32,226 nucleotides of DNA, taken from contig LOET01000115.1 in the NCBI GenBank assembly GCA_001515985.1, forward strand, positions 1 through 32,226, given 5' to 3'. The DNA is from Sphingomonadales bacterium BRH_c3. Its GTDB lineage: Bacteria > Pseudomonadota > Alphaproteobacteria > Sphingomonadales > Sphingomonadaceae. Under the pieces are notes generated by a model, which was given only the letters and a program-made list of their open reading frames with translations, made no database searches and had not been told where the DNA came from. Positions 23,777-31,609 of the stretch are shown in pieces. The translations under genes were made by a program, and so were the position numbers. The stretch's first letter is position 1; each line of letters begins with the position of its first letter.

Positions 23777-23847
23777 GCCCACTCCCCCGCCCAGCCACCC
23801 GATATGGTGACAGTCAAGCTATCGGGTGGCTGGGCGGGGGAGTGGGC
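23777..23847. repeat. 28-bp perfect palindrome between hisH and hisA
   Basis: Arms 23777-23804 and 23820-23847 are perfect inverted copies separated by 15 nt; in RNA the stem extends to 31 bp with one G-U pair. The core is G/C-rich (GGGTGGCTGGGCGGGGGAG on the right arm). It begins 18 nt after the hisH stop and ends 24 nt before the hisA start. It may be a mobile REP/MITE-like palindrome or an operon-internal processing or attenuation hairpin. Confidence 0.9.
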
Positions 23848-23871
23848 TGGCACCGAGCGCGAGAGAAATTC

Positions 23872-24603
23872 ATGATCGTCTTTCCGGCCATCGATCTCAA
23901 GGGCGGCGAAGTCGTCCGCCTTGCCGAAGGCGATATGGATCGCGCCACCGTCTATGGTGACAACCCTGCCGCGCAGGCGCTGATCTTTGCCGAGGCGGGG
24001 GCGCAGCACCTGCATGTGGTCGATCTCGACGGCAGCTTCGCCGGCCGGGCCGAGAACCGCGAGGCGGTGGAGGCGATTGTCGAGGCTTTCCCCGGCTATG
24101 TCCAGCTTGGCGGCGGCATCCGCACACGCGAAGCGGTGGAGGGCTGGTTCGACCTTGGCGTGGCGCGGGTGGTGATGGGCTCCGCGGCCTTGAAAGACCC
24201 CGAATTCGTGAAGGACATGGCACGCGAGTTCGAAGGCGGCATCGTCGTCGCGGTCGACGCGAAAGACGGCATGGTCGCGACCGAAGGCTGGGCCGAAGTG
24301 TCGGACGTGCCGGTGGTTGATCTGGCGCGCAGGTTCGAGGATGCAGGCGTCGCGTCGCTTCTCTTCACGGACATTGGCCGCGACGGAATGCTCAAGGGCT
24401 GCAATATCGACGCCACAGTGGACCTTGCGCGCCGGGTCGATATTCCGGTGATCGCCAGCGGTGGGGTCAAGGGACTGGACGACATTCACGTCCTTTCGCT
24501 CCACGCGCATGAGGGCATTGAAGGCGTGATTACCGGCCGCGCGCTCTACGAAGGGCGGCTCGACCTCGCAGCGGCGATCGCGATGGGCGCGCGGGCATCA
24601 TGA
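23872..24603 (+). CDS. hisA: Phosphoribosylformimino-5-aminoimidazole carboxamide ribotide isomerase
   Basis: The 243-residue (beta/alpha)8 enzyme isomerises ProFAR to PRFAR. It starts [16 protein letters not shown] with catalytic Asp8; the second Asp is in FTDIGRDGM. The phosphate-binding loops LGGGIRT and ASGGV are both present. GAGAGA before ATG 23872 sets the start, downstream of the palindrome. It overlaps hisF by ATGA. Confidence 0.96.
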   Translation: MIVFPAIDLKGGEVVRLAEGDMDRATVYGDNPAAQALIFAEAGAQHLHVVDLDGSFAGRAENREAVEAIVEAFPGYVQLGGGIRTREAVEGWFDLGVARVVMGSAALKDPEFVKDMAREFEGGIVVAVDAKDGMVATEGWAEVSDVPVVDLARRFEDAGVASLLFTDIGRDGMLKGCNIDATVDLARRVDIPVIASGGVKGLDDIHVLSLHAHEGIEGVITGRALYEGRLDLAAAIAMGARAS

Positions 24604-25364
24604 CCGTCCGTATCCGCGTCATTCCTTGCCTCGACGTTGCCGATGGGCGCGTGGTCAAGGGCGTGAATTTCGTCGACCTCAAGGATGCCGGCGATCCGGT
24701 CGAACAGGCCAAGGCTTATGACGAGGCAGGCGCGGACGAACTGTGCTTCCTGGATATTTCCGCCAGCCATGAAGGGCGCGGCACGCTGCTCGATATCGTG
24801 CGGCGCACAGCCGCGGTGTGCTTTATGCCGCTGACCGTGGGCGGCGGGGTGCGGACGGTAGCGGACGCCCGCGCGCTTTTGCTTGCAGGGGCTGACAAGG
24901 TTGCTGTGAACAGCGCGGCGGTCGCCCGGCCGGAGGTGGTAGCGGACATTGCGGCGAAATTCGGCAGCCAGTGCATGGTCGCCAGCGTCGATGCCCGGCG
25001 CACCGGTGAGCGCAGGTGGGAAATCTTTACCCATGGCGGACGCAAGCCGACCGGCGTGGACGCGGTGGAACATGCGGTGCGTTTGGCACAGCTGGGTGCA
25101 GGGGAACTGCTCGTCACATCGATGGATGGCGACGGCACGCAGGCGGGTTACGATCTCGAGCTGACCCGCACGATTGCAGACGCGGTCAATGTGCCGGTGG
25201 TCGCCAGCGGCGGTGTCGGCACGCTCGAGCACCTCGTGGAAGGCGTGACCAAGGGCCACGCCAGCGCGGTGCTGGCGGCGTCGATCTTTCACTTCGGCAC
25301 CTACTCGATTTCGGATGCACATGCGGCACTCCGCGCTGCAGGCTTGCCCGCGCGCGGCATCTAG
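24600..25364 (+). CDS. hisF: Imidazole glycerol phosphate synthase, cyclase subunit
   Basis: The 254-residue (beta/alpha)8 enzyme closes the imidazole ring with ammonia from HisH. The catalytic acids lie in [14 protein letters not shown] (Asp12) and [12 protein letters not shown]. Phosphate loops VGGGVRT and ASGGVGT are present. The start overlaps hisA. The last 11 codons and the stop are duplicated just downstream; the first copy ends the protein normally (AAGLPARGI), so the enzyme is intact. Confidence 0.97.
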   Translation: MTVRIRVIPCLDVADGRVVKGVNFVDLKDAGDPVEQAKAYDEAGADELCFLDISASHEGRGTLLDIVRRTAAVCFMPLTVGGGVRTVADARALLLAGADKVAVNSAAVARPEVVADIAAKFGSQCMVASVDARRTGERRWEIFTHGGRKPTGVDAVEHAVRLAQLGAGELLVTSMDGDGTQAGYDLELTRTIADAVNVPVVASGGVGTLEHLVEGVTKGHASAVLAASIFHFGTYSISDAHAALRAAGLPARGI

Positions 25365-25445
25365 CCGTTGAATTGTCGTCATTGCGGCTCCGCGCTGCAG
25401 GCTTGCCCGCGCGCGGCATCTAGCCGTTGAATTGTCGTCATTGCG
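25329..25445. repeat. 59-bp tandem duplication of the hisF 3' end
   Basis: Bases 25329-25386 recur identically at 25388-25445 (period 59). Each copy carries the final hisF codons, TAG and CGTCATTGCG, the left end of the palindromic element that follows. The exact identity implies a recent event. Confidence 0.95.
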
Positions 25446-25519
25446 CGCGTAGCGACACGATCCAGTAGCGGCACTCTGAAACTCGGGATTGCCGCGCGCC
25501 TTTGGCGCTCGCAATGACG
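25436..25519. repeat. REP-like element with CGTCATTGCG ends between hisF and hisE
   Basis: CGTCATTGCG (25436-25445) and CGCAATGACG (25510-25519) are 10-bp inverted termini. Inside are GATCCAG and GGGATTGCC, similar to dispersed repeats of the CGTCATTGCGAGCG...GCAATCC type seen in many bacterial genomes. The right end stops five bases before the hisE ATG, so the element supplies hisE's upstream region. Confidence 0.8.
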
Positions 25520-25524
25520 AGAAG

Positions 25525-25845
25525 ATGGTGACGGACACGCTTTTACGCCTAGAACAAGTAATCGCCGCCCGGCGCAGCGCCTCGCCCGATTCAAGCTATG
25601 TCGCGCGGCTCAACGCCGCCGGTTTGCCCAAGATCGCGCAGAAGCTGGGCGAGGAGGCGACCGAGGCGGTGATTGCGAGCCTTGCCGGAACTCGGGAAGA
25701 TCTGGTGGGCGAAGCGGCCGATGTGCTGTTCCACCTGCTGGTGCTGCTCGGCGCTAAGGACATTGCGCTGGCCGATGTGCTGGCTGAACTTGACCGGCGC
25801 GAGGGCACTTCGGGCCTTGAGGAGAAAGCGAACAGGAGCGAATAG
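25525..25845 (+). CDS. hisE: Phosphoribosyl-ATP diphosphatase
   Basis: The 106-residue all-helical MazG-like enzyme hydrolyses phosphoribosyl-ATP to phosphoribosyl-AMP, the second step of histidine synthesis. Family motifs are SYVARLNAAGLPKIAQKLGEEATE (EExxE metal ligands) and GEAADVLFHLLVLL. The start is ATG 25525 or the next codon GTG; the ribosome-binding site is poor (GAGAAG) and overlaps the end of the REP-like element. The next gene follows after two bases. Confidence 0.93.
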   Translation: MVTDTLLRLEQVIAARRSASPDSSYVARLNAAGLPKIAQKLGEEATEAVIASLAGTREDLVGEAADVLFHLLVLLGAKDIALADVLAELDRREGTSGLEEKANRSE

Positions 25846-25847
25846 AC

Positions 25848-26243
25848 ATGCCGATCGACGCGACTGAGCCTTATGACGACAACAATATCTTCGCCAGGAT
25901 ACTGCGCGGCGAGATTCCTTCGAACAAGGTCTATGAAGACGAGTGGGCCTATGCTTTCGAGGATATCAACCCGCAGGCGGCCATCCACACGCTGGTGATC
26001 CCCAAGGGCAGCTATGTCAGCTGGGACGATTTTTCCGCCAAGGCGCCGGACGAGGAGATCGCCGGTTTCGTGCGCGCGGTGGGCGAAGTGGCGCGAATGA
26101 AGGGGCTGGTCGAGCCCGGATACCGCCTGCTCGCCAATATCGGCGGGCACGGACATCAGGAAGTGGCGCATCTGCACGTGCATATCTTCGGCGGGCACCC
26201 GCTGGGGCCAATGCTCTCAAAAATGCCTCGAACCGTCGTTTAA
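25848..26243 (+). CDS. HIT-family (HINT-like) nucleotide-binding protein
   Basis: The 131-residue protein has the HINT-type histidine triad HLHVHIFGG with His108, His110 and His112, preceded by NIGGHGHQEVAHLH. An N-terminal NIFARILRGEIPSNKVYEDEWAYAFEDINPQA and VIPKGSY complete the fold. HINT enzymes are purine nucleoside phosphoramidases; the physiological substrate in bacteria is uncertain. Its position directly after hisE is common in alphaproteobacteria, and it is coupled to it. Confidence 0.93.
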   Translation: MPIDATEPYDDNNIFARILRGEIPSNKVYEDEWAYAFEDINPQAAIHTLVIPKGSYVSWDDFSAKAPDEEIAGFVRAVGEVARMKGLVEPGYRLLANIGGHGHQEVAHLHVHIFGGHPLGPMLSKMPRTVV

Positions 26244-26306
26244 TCGACAAGGGTAAGAATCCCATACTTGCGGCGTGAATCACCCTTGGGCTAAGGCGCC
26301 ACGCAG

Positions 26307-26759
26307 ATGACTTTGCCCAATCCCCCCGGCGGCTGTTTTGACGGCGCGCGGCACCTTTATGCCGTACGGGTCTATTATGAAGACACCGATCTTTCGGGCA
26401 TCACCTATCACGCCAATTACCTGCGCTGGTTCGAACGCGCGCGCAGCGACCTGCTGCGCATGCTCGACATTGACCAGCGCGCCGCGATCGAGGCGGGAGA
26501 GGGCGCCTATGCCGTGTCGGAGATCAGCCTCAAATACCTGCGCCCGGCAAAGCTCGATGATGATGTGCTGATCGAGACCACCTGTACCGAACTGCGCGCG
26601 GCAAGCTGCCGCATGCAGCAGCGCGCCTTTCGCGGCGACGAGCTGCTGTGCGAAGCGACATTGCGCGTCGGCTTTATCTCGCCCGATGGCCGCCCGCGCC
26701 GCCAACCCGATGAATGGCGCACAGCCTTCAAGCATTTCATGGAAGATACTCTCGCATGA
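26307..26759 (+). CDS. ybgC: Acyl-CoA thioesterase YbgC of the tol-pal cluster
   Basis: The 150-residue hot-dog thioesterase has the family motif YYEDTDLSGITYHANYLRWFERAR, split here across residues 23-46, with Asp28 the likely catalytic acid. YbgC hydrolyses short acyl-CoA or acyl-ACP and is thought to serve phospholipid metabolism. As usual it opens the tol-pal cluster. It overlaps tolQ by ATGA. Confidence 0.93.
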   Translation: MTLPNPPGGCFDGARHLYAVRVYYEDTDLSGITYHANYLRWFERARSDLLRMLDIDQRAAIEAGEGAYAVSEISLKYLRPAKLDDDVLIETTCTELRAASCRMQQRAFRGDELLCEATLRVGFISPDGRPRRQPDEWRTAFKHFMEDTLA

Positions 26760-27457
26760 CTGCCAGCCTGCTTTCCCTACTTGCCGCCGCGCCCACACGG
26801 ATTGATCCGCTCGAGCTGTTTCTGGATGCTGATATCGTCGTGCAGGCGGTAATGGTCGGCTTGCTCCTCGCCAGCGTATGGGTGTGGACGATCATCGTTT
26901 CCTTCAGTCTGCGGATGGGCAAGCTCGAACGCGGAAGCCGCGAATTCGAAGGCGATTTCTGGGACGCCGAGGAATTTGACAGCCTCACCACCGGGCGTGC
27001 GCGCAAGGATCTGCCCTCTGCCCGGGTCGCGGCAGCGGGACTGGGCGAATGGAAACGTTCGACACAGCATCCACCGGTCGATCGCGACGGCACGCGCCAG
27101 CGGCTGGCCAGCGCGATGGAAAGCCAGGCGGCGAAGGAGGCTGACGATCTATCCGAACGGCTCAACTTCCTCGCCACGGTCGGCTCTGTCGCGCCCTTCG
27201 TTGGCCTGTTCGGCACGGTTTGGGGCATCATGAACAGCTTTTTCCAGATCGGGATGCAGGAAAGCTCTTCGCTTGCCGTGGTCGCCCCCGGCATTGCCGA
27301 GGCGCTGTTTGCCACCGCCATCGGCCTGTTCGCCGCCATTCCTGCGGTAATTGCGTACAACCGCTTCAGCCACCGCGTGAACCGTTATGAAGCGCGCTTG
27401 CAACGCTTTGCGGACAAGTTCCACTCCGCGCTGAGCCGCGAACTGGATAAAGCCTGA
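26756..27457 (+). CDS. tolQ: Tol-Pal system inner-membrane protein TolQ
   Basis: The 233-residue MotA/ExbB-type protein has three membrane helices: about 30-52, 144-166 and 182-205. The cytoplasmic loop lies between the first two. Family signatures are [24 protein letters not shown] and [25 protein letters not shown]. TolQ and TolR form the proton channel that energises TolA during cell constriction. Both ends overlap neighbouring genes. Confidence 0.95.
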   Translation: MTASLLSLLAAAPTRIDPLELFLDADIVVQAVMVGLLLASVWVWTIIVSFSLRMGKLERGSREFEGDFWDAEEFDSLTTGRARKDLPSARVAAAGLGEWKRSTQHPPVDRDGTRQRLASAMESQAAKEADDLSERLNFLATVGSVAPFVGLFGTVWGIMNSFFQIGMQESSSLAVVAPGIAEALFATAIGLFAAIPAVIAYNRFSHRVNRYEARLQRFADKFHSALSRELDKA

Positions 27458-27903
27458 TGGGGATGGGTCTGGCCTCTTCCGGTTCGCGCGCGCGCCGTTC
27501 GCGCCGCGCGCCGATGGCCGAAATCAACGTCACGCCCTTCGTCGACGTGATGTTGGTGCTGCTCATCATTTTCATGGTCACCGCGCCGTTGCTCGCCTCG
27601 GGCGTGCCGGTCGAGCTGCCTGACAGCCGCGCCAACCCGATCGACCAGACTCCTGACCAGGTGACGATCAGCATCGATCCCACCGGCACGATCTATGTGG
27701 GAGACGAACGGGTGGAGGCAGGCAGCTTGCCCGATGCACTGGCGGCGATCGATCGCGGCGCCGACGGCGAAGGCCCGGTGATCGTGCTGCGCGGAGATCG
27801 CAGCCTGCAATATGGCCGGGTGATGGCGGTGATGGGCGAGCTCAACCGCGCGGGCTTCAATTCGATCTCGCTGGTCACCAACAGTTCAGTTTCACCGCCA
27901 TAG
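27457..27903 (+). CDS. tolR: Tol-Pal system protein TolR
   Basis: The 148-residue ExbD/TolR protein has a basic N-terminus (SRARRSRR), one helix with the proton-carrying Asp in NVTPFVDVMLVLLIIFMV, and a periplasmic domain ending in MGELNRAGFNSISLVT. It overlaps tolQ by one base (TGATG). It couples proton flow through TolQ to movement of TolA. Confidence 0.94.
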   Translation: MGMGLASSGSRARRSRRAPMAEINVTPFVDVMLVLLIIFMVTAPLLASGVPVELPDSRANPIDQTPDQVTISIDPTGTIYVGDERVEAGSLPDALAAIDRGADGEGPVIVLRGDRSLQYGRVMAVMGELNRAGFNSISLVTNSSVSPP

Positions 27904-27917
27904 TCGGTGTGACTGCG

Positions 27918-28691
27918 ATGCAAACAACCGCTCTGAGGCAGGATGAGAAGGTGGGACTGGCGATTGCGCTGGGCCTGCACCTTGCGCTGGCCGGAGTGCT
28001 GCTGTTCCAGCCAGGGCCGGGCGAAGGACTTGAAGTGCCCGAACGCATGACGGTCAGCCTCACTACCGACGTTGCGCTGCGCTCCACCGCGCCGCAGATC
28101 GCGGCCGATAGCCAAGCGGCGCTGGCGCCTACAGTGGCAGAACAGGTGCAGACAGCGGTCGAAGCTTCGCCGGAACAGGCGACAACGCAGCCAACCCGCC
28201 AGCCGCCGCCAACAACCAGCAATTCGCGCAATGCTGTAACGCAGACACCGCGTCAGGCTGCCCAAACCCCGCCGCGCCAGGCCACTGGTACGCAGGTGGG
28301 CGAAAACTTCCTTGAAGGCGCGGGCTCGAATCGCGCCAGCGATGACACCCGCATTCCAGCCGACCAGATCGGTGCCAGCGCAAGAGCCAGCCTGGTCCAG
28401 GCAATCTCGCGCCAGATCAAGCCGCACTGGAACGCGCCCTCGGGGGTGGATGCCGAATTGCTGGTGACCGAGCTGGCGTTTGAGCTTAATGAGGATGGCA
28501 GCCTGAAGGGCCGGCCGCGAGTGCTGCGCCAGACAGGCGAGACCGCCGCCAATCGCCCGCAAAAGGCACTGCATGCCGAACGCGCGATCCGTGCGGTTCA
28601 ACTCGCCGCGCCGTTCGACCTGCCTGCCGAGTATTACAACGCCTGGAAGTCGATCCGGGGCGCACGTTTCGATAGGAATCTCTCTCAATGA
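27918..28691 (+). CDS. tolA: TolA-like energy-transducing protein
   Basis: The 257-residue protein has one N-terminal helix (GLAIALGLHLALAGVLLF), a periplasmic linker and a C-terminal TonB/TolA-type domain (SLVQAISRQIKPHWNAPSG onward). In E. coli the linker is a very long Ala/Lys-rich helix. Here it is only about 110 residues and rich in Gln, Thr and Pro, as in many alphaproteobacteria. ATG 27918 is chosen; GTG 27909 is possible, as neither has a clear ribosome-binding site. Its stop overlaps tolB. Confidence 0.88.
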   Translation: MQTTALRQDEKVGLAIALGLHLALAGVLLFQPGPGEGLEVPERMTVSLTTDVALRSTAPQIAADSQAALAPTVAEQVQTAVEASPEQATTQPTRQPPPTTSNSRNAVTQTPRQAAQTPPRQATGTQVGENFLEGAGSNRASDDTRIPADQIGASARASLVQAISRQIKPHWNAPSGVDAELLVTELAFELNEDGSLKGRPRVLRQTGETAANRPQKALHAERAIRAVQLAAPFDLPAEYYNAWKSIRGARFDRNLSQ

Positions 28692-30097
28692 AAACTCTTG
28701 CACTCGCCTTGGTCGCCATGTTCTTCACCGGTCCGCTCGCGGCGCAGAGCCAGGATCTGGGGCAACCAGTGCCCGAAGGTGGGCAGGTAGAAACCACCGG
28801 CGTGGAAGCATCGGGAGAGGATGCCGACGGCGGCCTGACTTTCACTGTCACCGATGAAAGCGACTGGGCCGATCTCAGCATCGCCATTCCTGGCTTCGCA
28901 GCTGACCGCGATGTCCCCACGCCTGCCAATGCCGACGGCACTGGCGCGCTGGGGCGCGAAATCGCACGTGTCATCACCGCCAATCTGCAGAACAACGGGC
29001 TGTTCCAGCCGATCGGCCCCAACGGGCTGCCGCAACCCGGCTTCGCCGAGATCACTGCGCCCGCCTGGGGCAACTGGCGCGGGCGTGGGGCGGAAATGCT
29101 GGTGCACGGCTATGTCCGTGCACGCGGCGACGGCAAACTGGTGATCGGTTGCTATCTCTACGATGTGGCGCTGCAGGACGAGCTGGTGCGCGAAGGCTGG
29201 GTAGTTCCACCGGCTGACTGGCGGCGCGCAGCACATAAATGTTCGGACATCATCTATGCCAGGCTGACCGGTGAAAGCCCGTTCTTCGACAGCCGCATCG
29301 CTTACATCGCGGAAACTGGCCCCAAGGACAGGCGGGTCAAGCGGCTGGCAATCATGGATTCGGATGGCGCGAATCACCGTTTCCTGACGCTGGGCAGCGC
29401 CACTGCTCTCACTCCGCGTTACTCCCCCGACTATTCGAAGCTGCTCTACCTTTCCTATGTCGATGGCAATCCGCGCCTCTATGTCTATGACATCGGTACC
29501 GGGCGCCAGACGCTGGTAACGCAGAGCGCCAACCCTACCTTTGCCCCGCGCTGGAGCCCCGACGGGCAGACCATCCTCTATTCGATGGCGGTTGCCGGGA
29601 ACACCGATATCTACCGTGTTCCTGCAAGCGGCGGGCGCAGTGTGCGGCTGACCGATGCTCCCGGGATCGACATTGGCGGGTCCTATTCGCCCGATGGCCG
29701 CCAGATCGTGTTCGAAAGCGATCGTTCGGGTAGCCAGCAGTGCTATATCATGAACGCCGACGGCACGAACCAGCGCCGGATCAGCTTTGGCGGCGGGCGC
29801 TGCGCCACTCCGGAATGGAGCCCGCGCGGCGACCAGATCGCCTTCACCCGCATCGCGGGCGATTTCAATATCGCGGTGATGAGCCCCAATGGGCGTAACC
29901 TTCGCGTGTTGACAAATGGATGGCAGGATGAGGGGCCGACCTGGGCGCCCAACGGCCGCATCATCCAGTTCTTCCGGACCGAACGCAATTCGGGCCGTTC
30001 GTCGCTGTGGCAAGTGGACCTGACTGGCCGCAATGAAAGAAGGCTGCCGACGCCGGTAGACGCGTCGGATCCGGCTTGGGGGCCGATACTCCCCTGA
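28688..30097 (+). CDS. tolB: Tol-Pal system periplasmic protein TolB
   Basis: The 469-residue protein has a signal peptide (cleavage near AAQ, residue 20), an N-terminal domain with IPGFAADRD and ALGREIARVITANLQNNGLF, and a six-bladed propeller from about 195 with repeated YSPD, WSPDG and WAPNG blade ends. TolB binds Pal. Relative to E. coli TolB it has an extra acidic segment of about 35 residues before the first domain. Confidence 0.95.
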   Translation: MKTLALALVAMFFTGPLAAQSQDLGQPVPEGGQVETTGVEASGEDADGGLTFTVTDESDWADLSIAIPGFAADRDVPTPANADGTGALGREIARVITANLQNNGLFQPIGPNGLPQPGFAEITAPAWGNWRGRGAEMLVHGYVRARGDGKLVIGCYLYDVALQDELVREGWVVPPADWRRAAHKCSDIIYARLTGESPFFDSRIAYIAETGPKDRRVKRLAIMDSDGANHRFLTLGSATALTPRYSPDYSKLLYLSYVDGNPRLYVYDIGTGRQTLVTQSANPTFAPRWSPDGQTILYSMAVAGNTDIYRVPASGGRSVRLTDAPGIDIGGSYSPDGRQIVFESDRSGSQQCYIMNADGTNQRRISFGGGRCATPEWSPRGDQIAFTRIAGDFNIAVMSPNGRNLRVLTNGWQDEGPTWAPNGRIIQFFRTERNSGRSSLWQVDLTGRNERRLPTPVDASDPAWGPILP

Positions 30098-30163
30098 TTA
30101 CCTTCTTTTATGATATACCCCCCCAAGGTCTGTGATGGCCCATTTCCGAGAGGATACCGAATC

Positions 30164-30682
30164 ATGAACACGCGATTTGCAACTGTAATGCTGCTTGCTT
30201 CGGCAACCGCGCTGGGTGCCTGTGCCAAGAAAGCGCCCGAACAATTACCTCCGCCGCCGCCGACCACCACTGCTCCGTCCACGCCAACCCCCGCGCCAAC
30301 ACCGGCCGGCCCACAGGTTGGCAGCCAAGAGCATTTCGTGAGTGCGGTGAACGGCCAGAACGTGATCTATTTCGACACTGACCGTTTCAATATAGATAGC
30401 CAGGATGCGGCTGCGCTGCAGACACAGGCGCAATATCTCGCGCGCTATCCGCAGGTCCTGGTCACCGTGGAAGGCCATGCCGACGAACGCGGCACGCGCG
30501 AATACAACCTTGCGCTGGGCGAACGCCGCGCCAATGCCGCGAAAAACTATCTCGTCAGCCTGGGAGTTGACGCCGGCCGCGTTGCGACAGTCAGTTACGG
30601 CAAGGAACGCCCGGTGGCGCTGGGTTCGGACGAACAATCCTGGGCGAAGAACCGCCGCGCCGTGAGTGTGGTGATCAACTAG
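30164..30682 (+). CDS. pal: Peptidoglycan-associated lipoprotein Pal
   Basis: The 172-residue lipoprotein has lipobox LGAC (Cys20), a Pro/Thr-rich tether (25-52) and an OmpA-like domain with VIYFDTDRFNI and the diaminopimelate-binding VEGHADERGTREYNLALGERRA. GAGAGGA before ATG 30164 sets the start. It anchors the outer membrane to peptidoglycan and is the final tol-pal gene here; cpoB (ybgF), often next, is absent. Its stop overlaps that of a small minus-strand gene. Confidence 0.95.
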   Translation: MNTRFATVMLLASATALGACAKKAPEQLPPPPPTTTAPSTPTPAPTPAGPQVGSQEHFVSAVNGQNVIYFDTDRFNIDSQDAAALQTQAQYLARYPQVLVTVEGHADERGTREYNLALGERRANAAKNYLVSLGVDAGRVATVSYGKERPVALGSDEQSWAKNRRAVSVVIN

Positions 30683-30849
30683 TCGAGGAAAATCGACGGG
30701 CGGGGCAGGTCAGGGGCTGATGCTTCGGCCTGCACCGCCAACATGCCAACGCCGCCATCCAGCCCGCGCTGGTCAGGGGTCAGGAACAGCGCCATCGCCG
30801 CCATGGCGAAGGTTGCAAAGCTGCTGGAAATGGCGAGTTGTTTGCTCAT
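30679..30849 (-). CDS. 56-residue small secreted or membrane protein
   Basis: A short minus-strand frame starts at ATG 30849 with AGGA seven nt upstream and ends at TAG 30679, sharing two bases with the pal stop. The protein opens MSKQLAISSSFATFAMAAMA, a basic start and hydrophobic stretch typical of a signal or anchor, followed by FLTPDQRGLDGG and an acidic, Pro-containing end (PRPSIFLD). I do not recognise the family. The good ribosome-binding site and sensible signal region argue that it is real. Confidence 0.55.
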   Translation of the reverse strand: MSKQLAISSSFATFAMAAMALFLTPDQRGLDGGVGMLAVQAEASAPDLPRPSIFLD

Positions 30850-31009
30850 CGGATTGTCCTGGACGGTGTCTCTAGGTTCAAATGGTTACGGACCTATTGC
30901 AATGCAACATTTCACACTGAAACTGGTTCCCGCATCTTCCCTTGGATTGCAACCAGCCCTAGACTAGCCGCGATTATGGCCAGACCAACTGCAACCGAAA
31001 CGGGCACAA

Positions 31010-31543
31010 ATGCCTAAAGCCCGCCGATCCAACGACTGGGGTTTCCCGCGCTGGCGCGGCTATGGCAGTTCGCGTGAGGCAACCAATGTGCGCATTTGCG
31101 ACCGGCATGGTTGCGATGAGCCTGGCAATTGCCCAGCACCCAAATCACCCAATAGCCCCGAGCGATGGTATTTCTGCCAGGCGCACGCTGCCGAATACAA
31201 TTCGAAGTGGGATTATTTCGAGGGGCTCGACAAGGCCGAGAAGGAAGCTCGCGCCAAGGCCGAACGGCGCGACAATTCGGGCTATGCCGAGGCTGCGCAT
31301 TACAGCTGGGGCGGGGCGGGTGACGGTTCGCGCAGCGCCGATGAAATACGTGCGCTTGATGTGCTCGAGCTTGAGATCGATGCCGATTTCGTGACGATCA
31401 AGAAAGCCTGGCGCGAAAAGGCCAAGACCGTCCATCCCGATGTGAAGCCGGGCGACAAGGGCGCTGCCGCCGAATTCCAGAAATTTCAGCTCGCTTATGA
31501 AGTGCTCAAGGCGGCGGAAGAACGCCGCGAATGGAAGGGGTGA
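31010..31543 (+). CDS. J-domain protein with Cys-rich N-terminal part
   Basis: The 177-residue protein has a C-terminal J domain (about 114-177): LDVLELEIDADFVTIKKAWREKAKTVHPDVKPGD with the HPD motif that stimulates DnaK, then FQKFQLAYEVLKAAEERREW. The N-terminal half has Cys and His residues (ICDRHGCDEPGNCPAP ... FCQAHAAEYN) that could bind zinc. There is no Gly/Phe region or DnaJ zinc domain, so it is a specialised co-chaperone. Such genes are common in alphaproteobacteria; the client is unknown. Confidence 0.88.
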   Translation: MPKARRSNDWGFPRWRGYGSSREATNVRICDRHGCDEPGNCPAPKSPNSPERWYFCQAHAAEYNSKWDYFEGLDKAEKEARAKAERRDNSGYAEAAHYSWGGAGDGSRSADEIRALDVLELEIDADFVTIKKAWREKAKTVHPDVKPGDKGAAAEFQKFQLAYEVLKAAEERREWKG

Positions 31544-31554
31544 TCAACCGAAAG

Positions 31555-31600
31555 AAAAAACCTTTCTGTCCTTAGCGAGTGACGCAGCGAGTAGGAAAGC
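31555..31600 (-). terminator. Terminator of the right-edge SDR gene
   Basis: On the minus strand CTTTCC and a GGACAGAAAG segment pair imperfectly around a loop and are followed by six T (plus 31555-31560). The site lies 10 nt beyond the SDR stop codon. The stem is weak, the T-run good. Confidence 0.4.
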
Positions 31601-31609
31601 GCACAGTTT

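Noticed and set aside
23653..23871. HisA extended upstream through the palindrome
   Set aside because: HisA proteins begin at M-I-V-F-P-A-I-D; the extra 73 codons translate hisH in another frame and the hairpin.
25329..25519. Small CRISPR array or att site
   Set aside because: There are only two adjoining copies, without spacers, and no integrase or cas gene nearby; tandem duplication with a REP-like element explains it.
26248..26288. CAAGGGT/ACCCTTG inverted repeat between the HIT gene and ybgC
   Set aside because: Seven base pairs with a 27-nt spacer is close to what chance gives in GC-rich DNA; no T-run or conserved box supports it.
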